64,000 nucleotides of DNA from Oikopleura dioica. Lineage: Eukaryota > Chordata > Appendicularia > Copelata > Oikopleuridae. Under the pieces are notes generated by a model. The model did not search any database, was not told where the DNA came from, and saw nothing but the letters and a program-made list of their open reading frames with translations. The stretch spans positions 7,316,501 to 7,380,500 of the forward strand of contig OU015569.1 of assembly GCA_907165135.1 (NCBI GenBank). The letters are read 5' to 3'. Both the position numbers and the translations under genes were made by a program. Shown one piece after another: positions 32,790-43,812 of the stretch; the stretch's first letter is position 1, and each line of letters begins with the position of its first letter.

Positions 32790-34874
32790 ATGGCTGAAAG
32801 CGCCAAACGTATGTGGTCACCGGACGAGCTTGAACCAAGTCTTGGTGACTCCTTGGCTAAGAAGGTTTGCTTAGCTCCAGCGCTTGAGAACGACGCGGAT
32901 GCTCCAATTGAGATTCCGGTGGCTGCGACTGCTGAGGTCACGACTTCTGAAGTCTCTTCTCTTGAGGCCTCGACTCTTGATGACTCGATTGTTGATCTCT
33001 CGACTCCTGATGTCTCGACTGGGGACGGCTTCATTGCTGATGTCTCGACTAATGATGTCTCCACTGCTGAGGTCTCGACGGTTGAAATACCAAATGATGA
33101 TTCGAGCATGGATCTGACTATTGACTTGACTAAACCTCTTGACTTGTCTACTCGTCCTCCCCGACGAAAAGCTTCCATGGTTAACAAGCAGCAAAAAGTC
33201 GTGAAAAAGGTAATGCTGAGTTTTCTCTGAAACTGAGTCGTTTTTTAAACTAATTTTAATTAGTACCGCCCACCGCTCATCTTGTTCCCCAAGAGTCGAG
33301 CGGATCGAGGAAACAAAACTTCCACTCCGAAGGCTTCGCGATCTGAGCTGTCCAAGATGCGAGCCGAAGTAAAGAAGGCCCGAAGCGAGAAAAAGCCCGC
33401 CAAGAGAAGCGCCAAGAAGCCGGGCAAGGTGGAGGCCATCGTTGACATCTGCGGGGACGAACCTGTCGAGACTCTTATTATTGACTCGGATGATGATGAG
33501 TTGCCGCTAACTCAAAGCCTCCGAAGCTTGAGTATTCATGATCGTCAGCGTAAGTTTTAATGGGCCCATCTACCTCTAAACTTAATTTTAAGTCGTGATC
33601 CCGCAATTGATAATCATCGACTTCATGTGCCGACGGTCAAAATTAATGAAGATTGCCTTGGAAAACGCCCACCTAAATGGTCTTAACAATCTTCCCCTAA
33701 TGGGCAAAGAAGCGTTCACTAAAGTCCAGAAGTACGAAGATGTAATCAGTGCTCGCACTATCGATTTGACTATGGACTACTCGGCTGGTCCAGCAATCCT
33801 TGATAATGAGGTAAAACGAATTTTAACATCTCTTGAATTGGAAAATTATGTTTATTCAAAATAAAAAATTCCAGGAGCACGTCGAAATCATCGATAACCG
33901 CCCAGTAGTCCCCGTCGACTATCCCGCCGTCGTCGACTATCCCACTCCAGCCCTGATGCCAGTTATGGCCCCTATTCCGCCAAATGAATGTGGGGAAGTA
34001 TCAAATCTTCAATTCCCTAAAAAGATTTGGTACATCGTAAACAACCCATTCTATCACTGCATGTTCTGGTCGGGACGAGGGTGCGATGCTGATGTACGTG
34101 CCGAAAACGGCCACGGAGATGCACCAGGCTCCACAACATTTGTGGTATGTTTAAAACTAAAGAGAACACTTAATAAATGAGTTTAAGATCAACAAAAAAT
34201 GGGTCCTCCAGCCTGGACAGGTTCTGGATGTCAACAACCAGACCCTCTTCACGACATCAAACTATCAAAGTTTGATCCGTCAGTTGAATCTCTATGGATT
34301 CAGAAAAGTCAAGCGATCCGCTGAGGATCATACCTATGCGGTAACTCGTTTTAACCTTCAACTTCTTTAATTTTTTTTCAAGCAATTTCGGCGCAACATT
34401 TCAAGGATCGTTGATCCCCTGACTTCGAGGCCATCCCAAAGTGGTGAATTTGATGAATTCCGCCACACCTTTTTCCGTGAAAATCGCGAACATAAGGTTA
34501 AGGTAAGACTCGATGTAGAAAATAACAGCAAATTAAAAATAATGGTTAAGTTCATCAAGCGACAGAAGCCCTTCAAGCCAACCAAGTCCGTTTGCGACCC
34601 ACCAGTATTTACGAAGGGCTTCTCTCATAGCGCCGAGCCCGTTCGACGATCTTTGGCCCCGATTCCGATCTCGGATAAAGATTCCGAATGTGAGTCCGAC
34701 ACCTATTCCGACGACTACCAATTTGCCGACGATGAGGTCATCGATTTGGCTCGAATGGCCATGTCCGGCGAAACGGTTTACAATCCACTCGGCGACGGAA
34801 ACTTCGAAGAGACGGATGATGACAATGGTGATGACCCCGAAGCTGCGTTCGGCCCAAAAGGAGCTTCATCTTAA
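32790..34874 (+). CDS. HSF-type DNA-binding transcription factor
   Basis: Exons 32790-33209, 33264-33549, 33593-33810, 33875-34144, 34188-34340, 34383-34502 and 34551-34874 give 596 residues. The heat-shock-factor DNA-binding domain spans roughly residues 352-500. It is seen as FPKKIWYIVNN, then the recognition-helix region YQSLIRQLNLYGFRKVKR, then EFRHTFFRENREHKVKFIKR. The first exon has short imperfect repeats of a DVST/EVST type, rich in acidic and Ser/Thr residues. The second has a Lys-rich nuclear-localisation-like stretch (KKPAKRSAKK). No leucine-zipper trimerisation domain is evident. It looks closer to the diverged HSFY/HSFX-like group than to canonical HSF1. An Asp/Glu-rich C-terminus could activate transcription. 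Confidence 0.82.
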
Positions 34875-35131
34875 AGATCTCCTTCGTTAGACTACGAATT
34901 CTACTTTTAGTAAAAGTCTTTTCATTTATCAAAGCTGCCACTTATCTTTCCATAATTCTTATTTCCGTAAATATTTCTGCAATTTCATATAACCAATAAA
35001 TATATTTTTATATTTACTCCGATTCAAAGCTCGTTGTGTTCTTAGAAGTATCCTTTGTTATTCACAGCTAGTTGTGCCTTTCGGCGTATTAACAGATTTC
35101 ATTAGATGAAATCAACAAGGACGAGTTTGGG

Positions 35132-35465
35132 CAGGGTTTGAAAAGTCACAAATTTTGACTGAGCATGAGCACGGCTGAGCAAGGAGAGCTCAAATTTTGG
35201 CTGAACCGTCAAGCCCCTTTAATTCAAAAATCTTGGAACGGGGCTGAGACGGCCCGAAAGAAGTAATATTTTTGAAAATAAAGAAAAGAAGAAAATTTTT
35301 GCTCAGACGTGCTCAGAGAATTTGAGCACGTATTTCAGAGACTCGTGAGCATGAGCACGGGAATGCTCAGATTTTATTGAGCTTGAGCACGACACGCTGG
35401 GATTTCCGTTGAGCTTGAGCACGCTGAGCATGCTCGGTGCTCATGCTCAGACTTTTCAAACCCTG
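35132..35465. mobile_element. hAT-type MITE with 8-bp target duplication
   Basis: The inverted ends CAGGGTTTGAAAAGTC (35132-35147) and its complement (35450-35465) are flanked by AGTTTGGG at 35124-35131 and again at 35466-35473. The 334-bp interior is built of GAGCATGAGCACG-like repeats in both directions. It is a different family from the CAGGGTGGC element at 2600-3057 but has the same type of ends. Confidence 0.85.
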
Positions 35466-35764
35466 AGTTTGGGGTCACACTCTTTCCGTAAAATACAATT
35501 GAGAAGAGGCTTGAATGATTGGAATGAGAGGAAGTGATAGAACACGGACGTCATTTTTTGTACCAGAGCTCCTTTGCATATTTGATCGAGTCCAGTGAAT
35601 TATTGAGCACAACGGTTGAGCACTTCCTGCACTGTCTCTGTACTTGCGGCCATTAGAACTTTCGCGTCAAATTTGTGCATTGTTTAAGCGAACTTTGAAT
35701 GTTTTTGGGATGATTGTAATCTCAAAGAAACTACACGAGCCTACTTGAAGTTACAGAGACTCAA

Positions 35765-38141
35765 ATGGGAAGTAGAGATAAAAAATCCAAAGAAAAGAAA
35801 TCAAGAAGAGATCGCAGTCCTGGTTCTAGGTCCAAATCAAGGGTAAATGTCGTTTTTTTTGTTTATACGTAGCGATCGATTTTTATATATTGTTGATACG
35901 AATATTTATATTAGAGAAGAGATAAAAACGAAAAATCTCGAGAAGATCGAAGCAAAAAGAGCAGCAAGAGACATCGACGAGATAAAGAATCTCCGAGAAG
36001 GTCAAAAGAGCGCAAATCCAAGGTATTCCTCAGTCACTTTCGCCGAAGACAAGGGTTATCTAGGATAAAAAATCACGATCACAGAGCAGAGAACGACGAA
36101 AGAATGGAAAGAGCTCAAAGAAAAGCTCAAGAAGAGATAGATCAAGGTCAAGAGAAAGGCGAAAAGATCGCGGAGGAAGAGACGACCGTCGAGGAGGCGG
36201 AAGGGATGATCGTCGAGGGGGAAGAGATGCAGACAAATACTCGGGTTCTTATTCGGATGACGTTTCTCGAGATGAAAAATATGGAAAGGAGACGGATGAG
36301 TACTACGAATATGAAAACTACCCGGATAGATGGAATCAAGTTCATGCAGCACACAAGGTCTCCTACGCTCTTAGTCATGGAAACAGGACATCAGATGAGG
36401 GTGGCAACAGATGGCCTGTTACTGAACAGGTAAAATGTGTATTTTAATTGATATAGCTACTTTGCTTAGCCCCGGCGGGATGACAATCGAAAATTCAAAT
36501 TTCGAACTGTTGGAAATCTAACAAGACAAGCATCTCGACTCCATCGCGAGGCTGAAGAACGGGGCCGTTATGGCGATCATTACGATGAAGAACATGATGA
36601 TTTCGATGATGATGACGATTTTCGAGGAGGAAATACAACTTCAGGCCCAAGTTCAAGATTCCCGTCGCAGCACACTTCTAATCATACTTCGCAATATGGG
36701 AATGGTATTTTTACTTTATACTGCGTTGTGACTGGGCAATTACATTGATCTAAAAGATAGACTATGTAGTCCTTCGCTATTCGAGTCAAATGAATACCAC
36801 TGAAAAGTTCGAAAAATGGAAGCCGTGGCCCATCGCAACAAGGTCAATACTCTCTTCAAGGCGGAATGCAGCCGACCCCTAACCAGCCGCATAATCAAAT
36901 GATTGGATCAAGCAATAGAGTTTTTCCTCTTCCACAGACAGCAAATCAACAACATCAACTTTCTCCACGCCCCGTACCTCAGTCTTCCTCATTTACTTGA
37001 TATTAACTTATACTTAGGGTTTTGGTGGTCAAATTTTGAGTCCTGCTGGTGGTCGAATGCAACAATTAAATCTGGTGCAAGGGAATATGATGAACGGTCA
37101 ATTCCCAGATCCACGAATGAAACTGGGAAAATCATTCAGAAAAGTCATGTTTCTAAATAGACTTTTCTACAGGGTAATCTATTCGAAATTGCGGCACGCT
37201 TATCATTTCATTTAGACTCCAAGCGAAGATGACAAACCAGTAAAAGTTCCTTCGAAAATCCAACCAAGCTCTTTTGCGAAGAGCATCTTAAAGAAGACAA
37301 ACAGGTAAAAAAAGGTATAAAAATCATGGAAAAGCGTTTTAGTGACTTTTCAACTACTTCCGCTAAATCCAACGGTGATTCAACCAATGGAGACGACAAT
37401 ACAAGCATAAAATCGTCGTCTGGTAAAGCAAATGAAACAACAGAAAAACTGAAAGTAAGCGTTATGCTGATCACAAGGGAAACATATTTTTTCTAGGCAC
37501 CCGGTGAAATATTAAAACCTGGCTGCATCGCATTTGAGCGGAAAGTGCTAAAGTCGCTATCCGATGAATCTCAAAGGTACCTCGAAAATGAAACATCCTC
37601 CTAGATAAATTCTGAATATTTATTCCTGAAATCATTAAGCGAATCAAGAAAGGGGCGAGAATGGAAGGTAGATATCTTCGAGTGCTGTGACTACATGGAT
37701 ACTTGCCCACTTGGCATTATTCCCTGCATGCTTGGTGCAGAATTGGCCGAGGTAAATATTACATGAGATTTCTCAAAATCTTTACAATACCCCTAGAAAA
37801 TATCCGAGCCGATATCATCGTTCCTGTGCTGCGCAGGAGTTGGTTCTGTTCGCACAAAGTTTAGAACGCGACTTTCTATCGTCGGTGACGCTTGTGGAGA
37901 CTGCGCACTCAGTTTCTTTTGCTGCTGCTGTGTTTTATGCCAGCTTGCGAATGAGGTTGACAAAATTCAAAACGAAAACAACGAGGAAGAAAGTAGAGGC
38001 AGCGAAAATGTCAAAACACAGGAAGCGCCGAAGGAGAAGAAAGATTCTACCTCTGAGGACGAAGATGACGACGAGGATGAATCAGATGACGATTCAGACG
38101 ATTCCGACGATGATGACTCAGAAGAAGAATCGTCAGATTAA
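35765..38141 (+). CDS. SR-rich protein with C-terminal PLAC8 domain (one locus or two genes)
   Basis: Exons 35765-35842, 35915-36022, 36064-36429 and 36470-36704 encode an Arg/Ser-rich N-terminus (SRDKKSKEKKSRRDRSPGSRS) and Asp-rich blocks. A Gln/Pro/Gly-rich exon ends at 36973. It is followed by 37018-37173, 37216-37304, 37343-37454, 37497-37576, 37640-37751 and 37797-38141. The last exons form a Cys-rich PLAC8 domain (FECCDYMDTCPLGIIPCMLG, then CCAGVGSVRTKFRTRLSIVGDACGDC and CCCCVLCQLANEV), ending in a long Asp/Glu/Ser tail. PLAC8 proteins are small, often membrane-linked Cys-rich proteins. The join between 36704 and about 36850 is unresolved; a GA donor at 36703 would fit. If that junction is wrong, these are two genes. 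Confidence 0.6.
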
Positions 38142-38410
38142 TGGCTTGTTACTTCTATTTAATTTCGTAAGATCATCTCACTGCCAAGATAAAATACCCT
38201 TTCAAGAGTTTTCGCGTCATTATTTGTCCGCGTTGATTTGTTTCGGAAAGTTTTCAAAAGGATAAAGATGGCCAATAATTCTTAGCAGAAGGAGTCTTGT
38301 TCTTTCTTCGCAATCTTCGGCAATTTTTATTAAATACAAATATTTTCTTTGTTGGTTCTGTAGCTATATAATTTTAACTGCATAATTTGCAGTGGAAAAG
38401 ACCTTCTATA

Positions 38411-38984
38411 TCATATACCATTTATATTATAAAAGTATATTTGAGAACCATTTCTGAGAAAGTGTTGATTAGAAATGTTGCTCTGTCCAAGAATTTCGCG
38501 AATTTTGCTCTTTATGCTAAACAAAGCATTGACACAGATCTTCTGAGCACAAGTGTCTTGATCGAGGCATTGTTTAGTCGATAACGGGCCAGATATTCCG
38601 ATTTGCGAAGTTTTAAATTTAACATCTGAAAAATAATTCACAATTTAAATTTCATTCAAACCTATCTCGTAAGAAATTTCCTCCGTAACCGCTACGCATC
38701 GTCGTTTAAGTTCATCTTCTATCGCAGCGAAGATATCTCTTGGAATGTAGAAAAACTCTTCAAGACTAGAATTATTATAATAAAGCGAGCACATGCGGCT
38801 TAATGAAAATAAACAAAGAAAACCTGATCGAAAACAAAATCATTGAGGATGCATTGTCCAATGTTTTTGGAGAAGCCAGATACTTCCAATTGCTATAAAG
38901 ATATCCAAAATATATTTTCTCATCGCTAAATTCCGGTAAATGTTTGAAAATATTCTCAGTAACTATCCAAGGCAAGCTTCTCAT
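38411..38984 (-). CDS. F-box-like protein
   Basis: Minus-strand exons 38984-38824, 38765-38662 and 38625-38411 give 159 residues in phase. The N-terminus MRSLPWIVTENIFKHLPEF with a following WKYLA motif resembles an F-box (LP..V...IF..LP... W..L). The rest is helical, with EDELKRRCVAVTEEI and a C-terminal FFYIPRD-type segment upstream of it. The short length suggests the F-box plus a small partner domain. The start is the first ATG after a TTTTGCAG acceptor-like sequence; an extra upstream exon (MKKILCLASEE at about 39118) is possible. Confidence 0.5.
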
Positions 38985-39435
38985 CTGCAAAAACATAATT
39001 TTCTTGAAATTAAAAGACTTCAAGTCGTCGAAAAAATGAAATGAATTAAGAAGAGATCGATATTTTGGCTCTCGCTCAAGTTTTTCTCCTCACTAGCCAA
39101 ACAAAGAATTTTTTTCATCGAGCATCTACTAGTAGTGATTCATTTAAATACAGCGACACTGAAACTATTTATGAAAAATGATGATATTTTAATAAACCAT
39201 ACATTTGAGGGAAAATATTTTTTAGAAAAGCTTCAATCATGTTTAGACCGAACCGAATTTTACAGTTTGAGAAAGCTGGCAAAAATCCTCTCAAGCAAAA
39301 ATCGTCTTGGAACACGATTGAAGTTCTGCTTGACCGATTGCACCGATAACAATTCCATCATTTGAAAACAAACAGGTTATCGGTTTCTGTATCTACCTAA
39401 GTTCCATCTCACCACTCAAGCGCTAAATTTTCGCG
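38985..39435. other. Intergenic between F-box-like gene and carbonic anhydrase
   Basis: This contains an open plus-strand frame of 76 codons ending at 39365 without a good start or recognisable domain. Otherwise nothing is seen. Confidence 0.35.
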
Positions 39436-39443
39436 TATAAAAG
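39436..39443 (+). promoter_or_regulatory. TATA box of the carbonic anhydrase gene
   Basis: TATAAAAG at 39436-39443, about 90 bp upstream of the ATG at 39525. Confidence 0.55.
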
Positions 39444-39524
39444 TACCATCGATGATCGAAGAAGGCAGACCAGTTTTCGTTTGTAGAATAATTCTCACTC
39501 GAAAAAGGCAGAAAATCTTTAAAA

Positions 39525-40932
39525 ATGAAACTTTTTGGTAACTTTTTTAAAAAATCAAGAGAGCAATTTCTATAATCGCTATATATTGTTAATAACTATT
39601 AGTTATACTTCCTTTTTAATGTTCTCATGTATATAAATTTCCAGAGATATTCTTCGTTCTAAAGAGTAGCCTCAATTTCAGGAACATTCGTATCTGTCGT
39701 CCTCGCAGCCCCCGCGGTGTATGATTACACTGCTCAATCAACTGCTGGTTCTGTGTGGGATCAAGGCGTCTGCCAAACTGGAACCGGGCAAAGTCCGATC
39801 GATGTCGACGAAAGTAACCTCACAACAGTCACGGAGAAGTTCGACAAATTCACCTTCGTCAACTACGAAAATCCCCACAAATGGACTGTCAAAAATACTG
39901 GTCACGGAGTGAAGATCGTTCCAGACGTCGAAGAGTACTAAAACAACATAGTGCATCTCTAAACTAGATTTAAGCATGACTTTTACCGGAGGAGCATTCT
40001 CTGAGGAATACAAACTCGCGCAATTCCACTTTCATTGGGGACAGGGCGACGGGCAAGGCGGCTACACTGGTGGCTCAGAACACACTTTCAATGGAAACCA
40101 CTACTTTTCTGAAGTGCACTTTGTCCATTACAAATCTTCCCACAGCGATTTGTCCGCAGCTGTTGCCAGTGGAAATCAGGTATCCGCCGCAATGTATTTC
40201 TAGAGGCATAAATTTGTTAAGGACGACCTGGCTGTTCTCGGTTTTTGGCTTGAGATTGATGACAGCATCGATGAAGGTCCATTCGATTACCTCATCACCG
40301 ACATCGTCGATGATAAAGTCCAGGCGTACAACAATGTCACCGAAACCAATGAAGTTATCTTCTGGTCTGCAAATCATATCATCGATACCGATGACGTTGG
40401 TTCTTCTTCATTTTACAGATACGACGGTAAAAAAGACAATTTATTCAATTTTCTAATTGTTCAGGCGGTCTAACAACGCCTACCTGCAATGAGATAGTTA
40501 CCTGGACGGTTTTCAAAGATACTATCAAGATCAAAGCCGCCACAGCTGCCAAGATGACCACATTTTCTAATGATAATCAAGGAACGTTTTTAATATATTC
40601 TTTGGTCGAAATTTAAAGCAGTTTGGAAGTGGATAAATTCAAAAACGTGAAAAGGTGCTTTGGTTAACAACTTCCGGGAAACACAGGACTTGAATGGACG
40701 AGCTGTTAAATTCTACGACGGATCGCTCGCTAAGGATCCAAGCGCGCCAACATCAACACCGACAACTTCGAACAACACGGAAAAGAAGAGCAAAGTGGAC
40801 GCGAAGGTCGCTTTCGGAATGCTGCCAGTTTCGTTCGAAGACCCACTCTCTGGCGAGGTCTCCACCGTCATGAAGCCTGTCCAGAAAATTATCATGTGTT
40901 TTACCAACTCTGATCTTTGCATGTTCCAATAA
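39525..40932 (+). CDS. Secreted alpha-carbonic anhydrase
   Basis: Exons 39525-39537, 39682-39934, 39975-40179, 40222-40426, 40465-40581 and 40655-40932 give 356 residues. A 13-nt first exon starts a signal peptide, MKLFGTFVSVVLAAPAV. The catalytic domain shows GQSPIDV, the zinc ligands in QFHFHWG and EVHFVHY, and the GLTTPTC block. These imply an active zinc enzyme interconverting CO2 and bicarbonate outside the cell. The C-terminus extends about 60 residues beyond the usual domain, with a Thr/Ser/Pro linker and a final MKPVQKIIMCFTNSDLCMFQ. The last intron (40582-40654) fits best as GA-AG. Confidence 0.92.
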
Positions 40933-41650
40933 ACGAATAGAATCCAATTCCATGAACACAAACATTCGCAATCCGAGCAATAACTTCACGACAATTTAAT
41001 CATTGTCATATTTCTGACCGCGAGTTACACAAAGTTAGCGGCGAAACAAAATTATGATAATATCTCCACTCGAAACGTCTTTTAATAATTCGTCCTCCGA
41101 TTTTAAACTCCGGTTAAGATAATTTATCTCCAAGAGATAAGTCCGAATGGAACCTTGTCTCGATTTCGTTCTAATTTTTAATATTACGTTTGAATTTTTT
41201 TTTTCGATTTATAGGTTTCTTTTGAATAATAGCTGGATTTCGTCGTTATAAAGATAAGTTTTTAATATTCGCGTGTTTAGTGGGAGGACAATCACCTGGC
41301 TTATGAAACCGGTTATTCTAAAAAATGAGTATTATCTTCAAGAGCCCCGGGAAAACTAGTGCTTATTGTTAATGAGTTATTGAGATAAGCGACTACTAGA
41401 AGAGGCAATTAGACTAGAAGAGATACTATCGACGTTGTAGTGAGAATAACTTGGTTATTTTTGATGATAGTTTAATCTTGCTGAGTCTAAATAAAACACT
41501 CGTAAACGAATCGATTGAAATTAGCATAAAATGAAGCGACGATTTCATATTCTATAGACTATAGTCCAAAATAATTATGAGTTTTCAAGATCGAGGCATA
41601 TTCTTGGACGAGAGTAGGTCTGAGTTTGTAAAGGGTTGTTATGAAGAAGT
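40933..41650. other. Intergenic, AT-rich
   Basis: A 718-bp stretch with no supported gene. Confidence 0.4.
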
Positions 41651-42019
41651 TTAGATTACTTTCACTCTGCGACGATCATTGCTTTTCTAGCATTGTCAAC
41701 CTTTCTTTCACTCGTCTGTTGGATAGCTGTCGGGGTCACTTGGGTATTAATAACTTTTTCAGAGTCTTTGTTGTTTTTTATTCAGGTATCTCTAAATGAA
41801 AACGAAAAGCTCCAAGTCATGATGACGATACAGACTGCCTTTGACCCGGATTTATTTGAGCCAACGACAAATTTCGTTGGCTCCCAGAAATCAGATGCTG
41901 CGTTTAGTGAAAATTCAGGAAAGAGTTTTGTATTTCAAAGATGGCTTTTCTTTTGCACCCAATAAAAAGGATGAATACAGCCTAATAAAACTCAGAATTA
42001 GTGACCTTGCAACAGGTAA
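41651..42019 (+). CDS. Hypothetical membrane-anchored protein (model incomplete)
   Basis: A hydrophobic segment (TIIAFLALSTFLSLVCWIAV) is followed, after a possible 42-bp intron, by SLNENEKLQVMMTIQTAF. A 43-bp intron (gt at about 41874, ag at about 41916) then leads to ERVLYFKDGFSFAPNKKDEY and KLRISDLAT. The pattern of one membrane span plus an extracellular-type segment is reasonable. Neither the start nor the final exon could be fixed. No family is recognised. Confidence 0.35.
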
Positions 42020-42264
42020 ATGAAATCACCGATATGGAAAATTCATCTACCACTTGCTACAGTCTGTAAGTGTCCCTCGAGGGCATAAATATGATTGGGA
42101 TAAACCATTTAGATACCAAGACAGCATGGAAGAATTCTGCGATTACAGCGTCTGTGGAACATATGTGTAATTTTGAAACAACGTTGCGAAATAAAGAATG
42201 AATGAAAATTGTTTGAAGTTTATTGTTTCTCTTTGTTTTCTCAATACTGTGGCGAAATTGACTT

Positions 42265-42438
42265 TTAATCGGCGTTTGGGCGATCAAACGCTTCCATATG
42301 GTAACCCTCGATGGGATCCGAAAGGCCTCCAATATATTTTTCGTCGGCTTCTTTTCCCATGGAAGAGCTGAAGACGGGAGCGGACCCCTGCGGGTCACGG
42401 GCGGATGCGCTGAGAGTCGGTTGCTCAAAGGGACGAAA
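42265..42438 (-). CDS. Possible last exon of a minus-strand gene
   Basis: A minus-strand frame reads PFEQPTLSASARDPQGSAPV and continues to YIGGLSDPIEGYHMEAFD before a stop at 42265-42267. The composition looks protein-like. Upstream exons could not be connected, and plus- and minus-strand frames overlap here. Family unknown. Confidence 0.28.
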   Translation of the reverse strand, partial: FRPFEQPTLSASARDPQGSAPVFSSSMGKEADEKYIGGLSDPIEGYHMEAFDRPNAD

Positions 42439-43158
42439 TGCAAATTAGCTCAGGCGAACAGTTGATCAAAGGGCGAATTATTGGAAAACACGGCTTTGTC
42501 CGGAACCACTTAACAGAATTCGCCGACTTAGCCTGGATCCCATTATGCCGAATAATGGTGGAACGGATGGAATTAATCGAACTAGGAAATCGGTTCAACA
42601 TATTGAAATTTGCAGGCTGCGTTAAAAAGCCTTTTAGGAAAGAATTAAACTCGATGGTTTTGGGAGTTATGGGGCACGTTGGGAGCAAGGACTTTTGCCT
42701 AACTCATCCGATTACTAAAAACGATAAAAAGAGACGCGCCCTTATCGCGTGCTCACCGAAAACAGTGCTACAAGACTCCCTTCAACTGGGAAATTTTGTA
42801 ATTCTCGAACAGATAAACTACGTTTGAATGCTTTTATTGAACTGCTCATAAACGGGTTTGAAATGCCGTAGCTTTCTAAAGGAATGCATGTGAATTTAAG
42901 TGGAGTTAGTTGAACGTTTTCCCCGGGGCGCTCCTCTCCCTTTAGAAAGCATTTCTCGTGAGCGTGGCTTTACGTCAAACATAAAATAAGCGGAATTACG
43001 CGGCGCCACTTATCTCGAGTGGCAGCTCGGCCGAGGGATGTAATCAACACATTCCAGCCACATGCACCGAAGCAGTAGCACCACAGCAGCTGCCAAATTA
43101 CGCCGAAGAACTGCTTCTAACGCGTTCACTCTCATATTCAAGGTGAGATTGTCTCACC
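42439..43158. other. Region with overlapping frames, no gene assigned
   Basis: Open frames of 87-129 codons exist on both strands (a plus frame at 42438-42827 and a minus frame over 42425-42688). Neither has a recognisable domain. A small imperfect inverted repeat (AGCTTTCTAAAGG near 42873 and CCTTTAGAAAGC near 42949) is also present. Confidence 0.3.
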
Positions 43159-43335
43159 ATGAATTTCGGTTTCGTAAAACCATCGCAACGTGTCTTGTCG
43201 CCATATGAAACACGGCCAAAGGAAAATATTTTGACGACAATATGGCCCCTTATTTCAAACCTGGCCTCTTTGTCGATCATAAAACAATTGGAAATTTATT
43301 TCCCACGCGTTGTCTCCCGCGAAGAAGGTGCCTGA
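43159..43335 (+). CDS. Short hypothetical frame
   Basis: Fifty-eight residues from an ATG at 43159 (MNFGFVKPSQRVLSPYETR) to a stop at 43333-43335. No family match is recalled. The sequence around it is mildly GC-richer than its neighbours. It may be chance. Confidence 0.22.
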   Translation: MNFGFVKPSQRVLSPYETRPKENILTTIWPLISNLASLSIIKQLEIYFPRVVSREEGA

Positions 43336-43497
43336 AAATATTAAGGAGGCAATTAACATCTGTCATCGGGCTGTAAGGAGAGGCGCCACCAGAAGGCGCA
43401 AAGTGTCGACCCCCTGCTGGCATTTCTCAAATATAAACCCTTCCAAAGGGGCAACAACTCACAAAAATCATTAAGCTTCTTCAAAACACAGCGAAAA

Positions 43498-43812
43498 ATG
43501 ACTAAAAAAGCCTGCAAAGCCACTGAAAAGCCTGCAGTTCTGAGAGAGATCAATGGCAAACGTACCCTTCAGAATTCAATGAAGAAGAGCTTCGCGAAAC
43601 CGGTCATTTCTACCGCAAAAGTACTCACGATCGAAAACATGACGCAACCTAAGAAACGAGTGCCGACGCCTGCGAGCATCGATGACATTTGCACACGTGA
43701 AGTCGACAATCTTATCACTACAATCCAGTTCCTCGAAAATCTTTGCCACAAGCACGGTCTTTCAACGAAGCTAGAAGCTCTGCAGCATCAAAACTTTTTG
43801 AAGAAATTGTGA
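43498..43812 (+). CDS. Single-exon basic protein of unknown family
   Basis: 104 residues without introns. The first 60 are basic with many Lys, Thr and Ser (MTKKACKATEKPAVLREING, then KKSFAKP and QPKKRVPTP). The last 40 are helical (SIDDICTREVDNLITTIQFL) with one Cys and two His (NLCHKHG). The pattern suggests a small nuclear regulator with a disordered basic tail and a short helix, but I do not recognise it. The upstream sequence lacks other frames, and the start is the first ATG after a GC-rich leader. Confidence 0.6.
   Translation: MTKKACKATEKPAVLREINGKRTLQNSMKKSFAKPVISTAKVLTIENMTQPKKRVPTPASIDDICTREVDNLITTIQFLENLCHKHGLSTKLEALQHQNFLKKL

Noticed and set aside
32765-33187. 140-codon minus-strand frame rich in VETS repeats
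   Set aside because: It is the antisense shadow of the repeat-rich first exon of the HSF-type gene.
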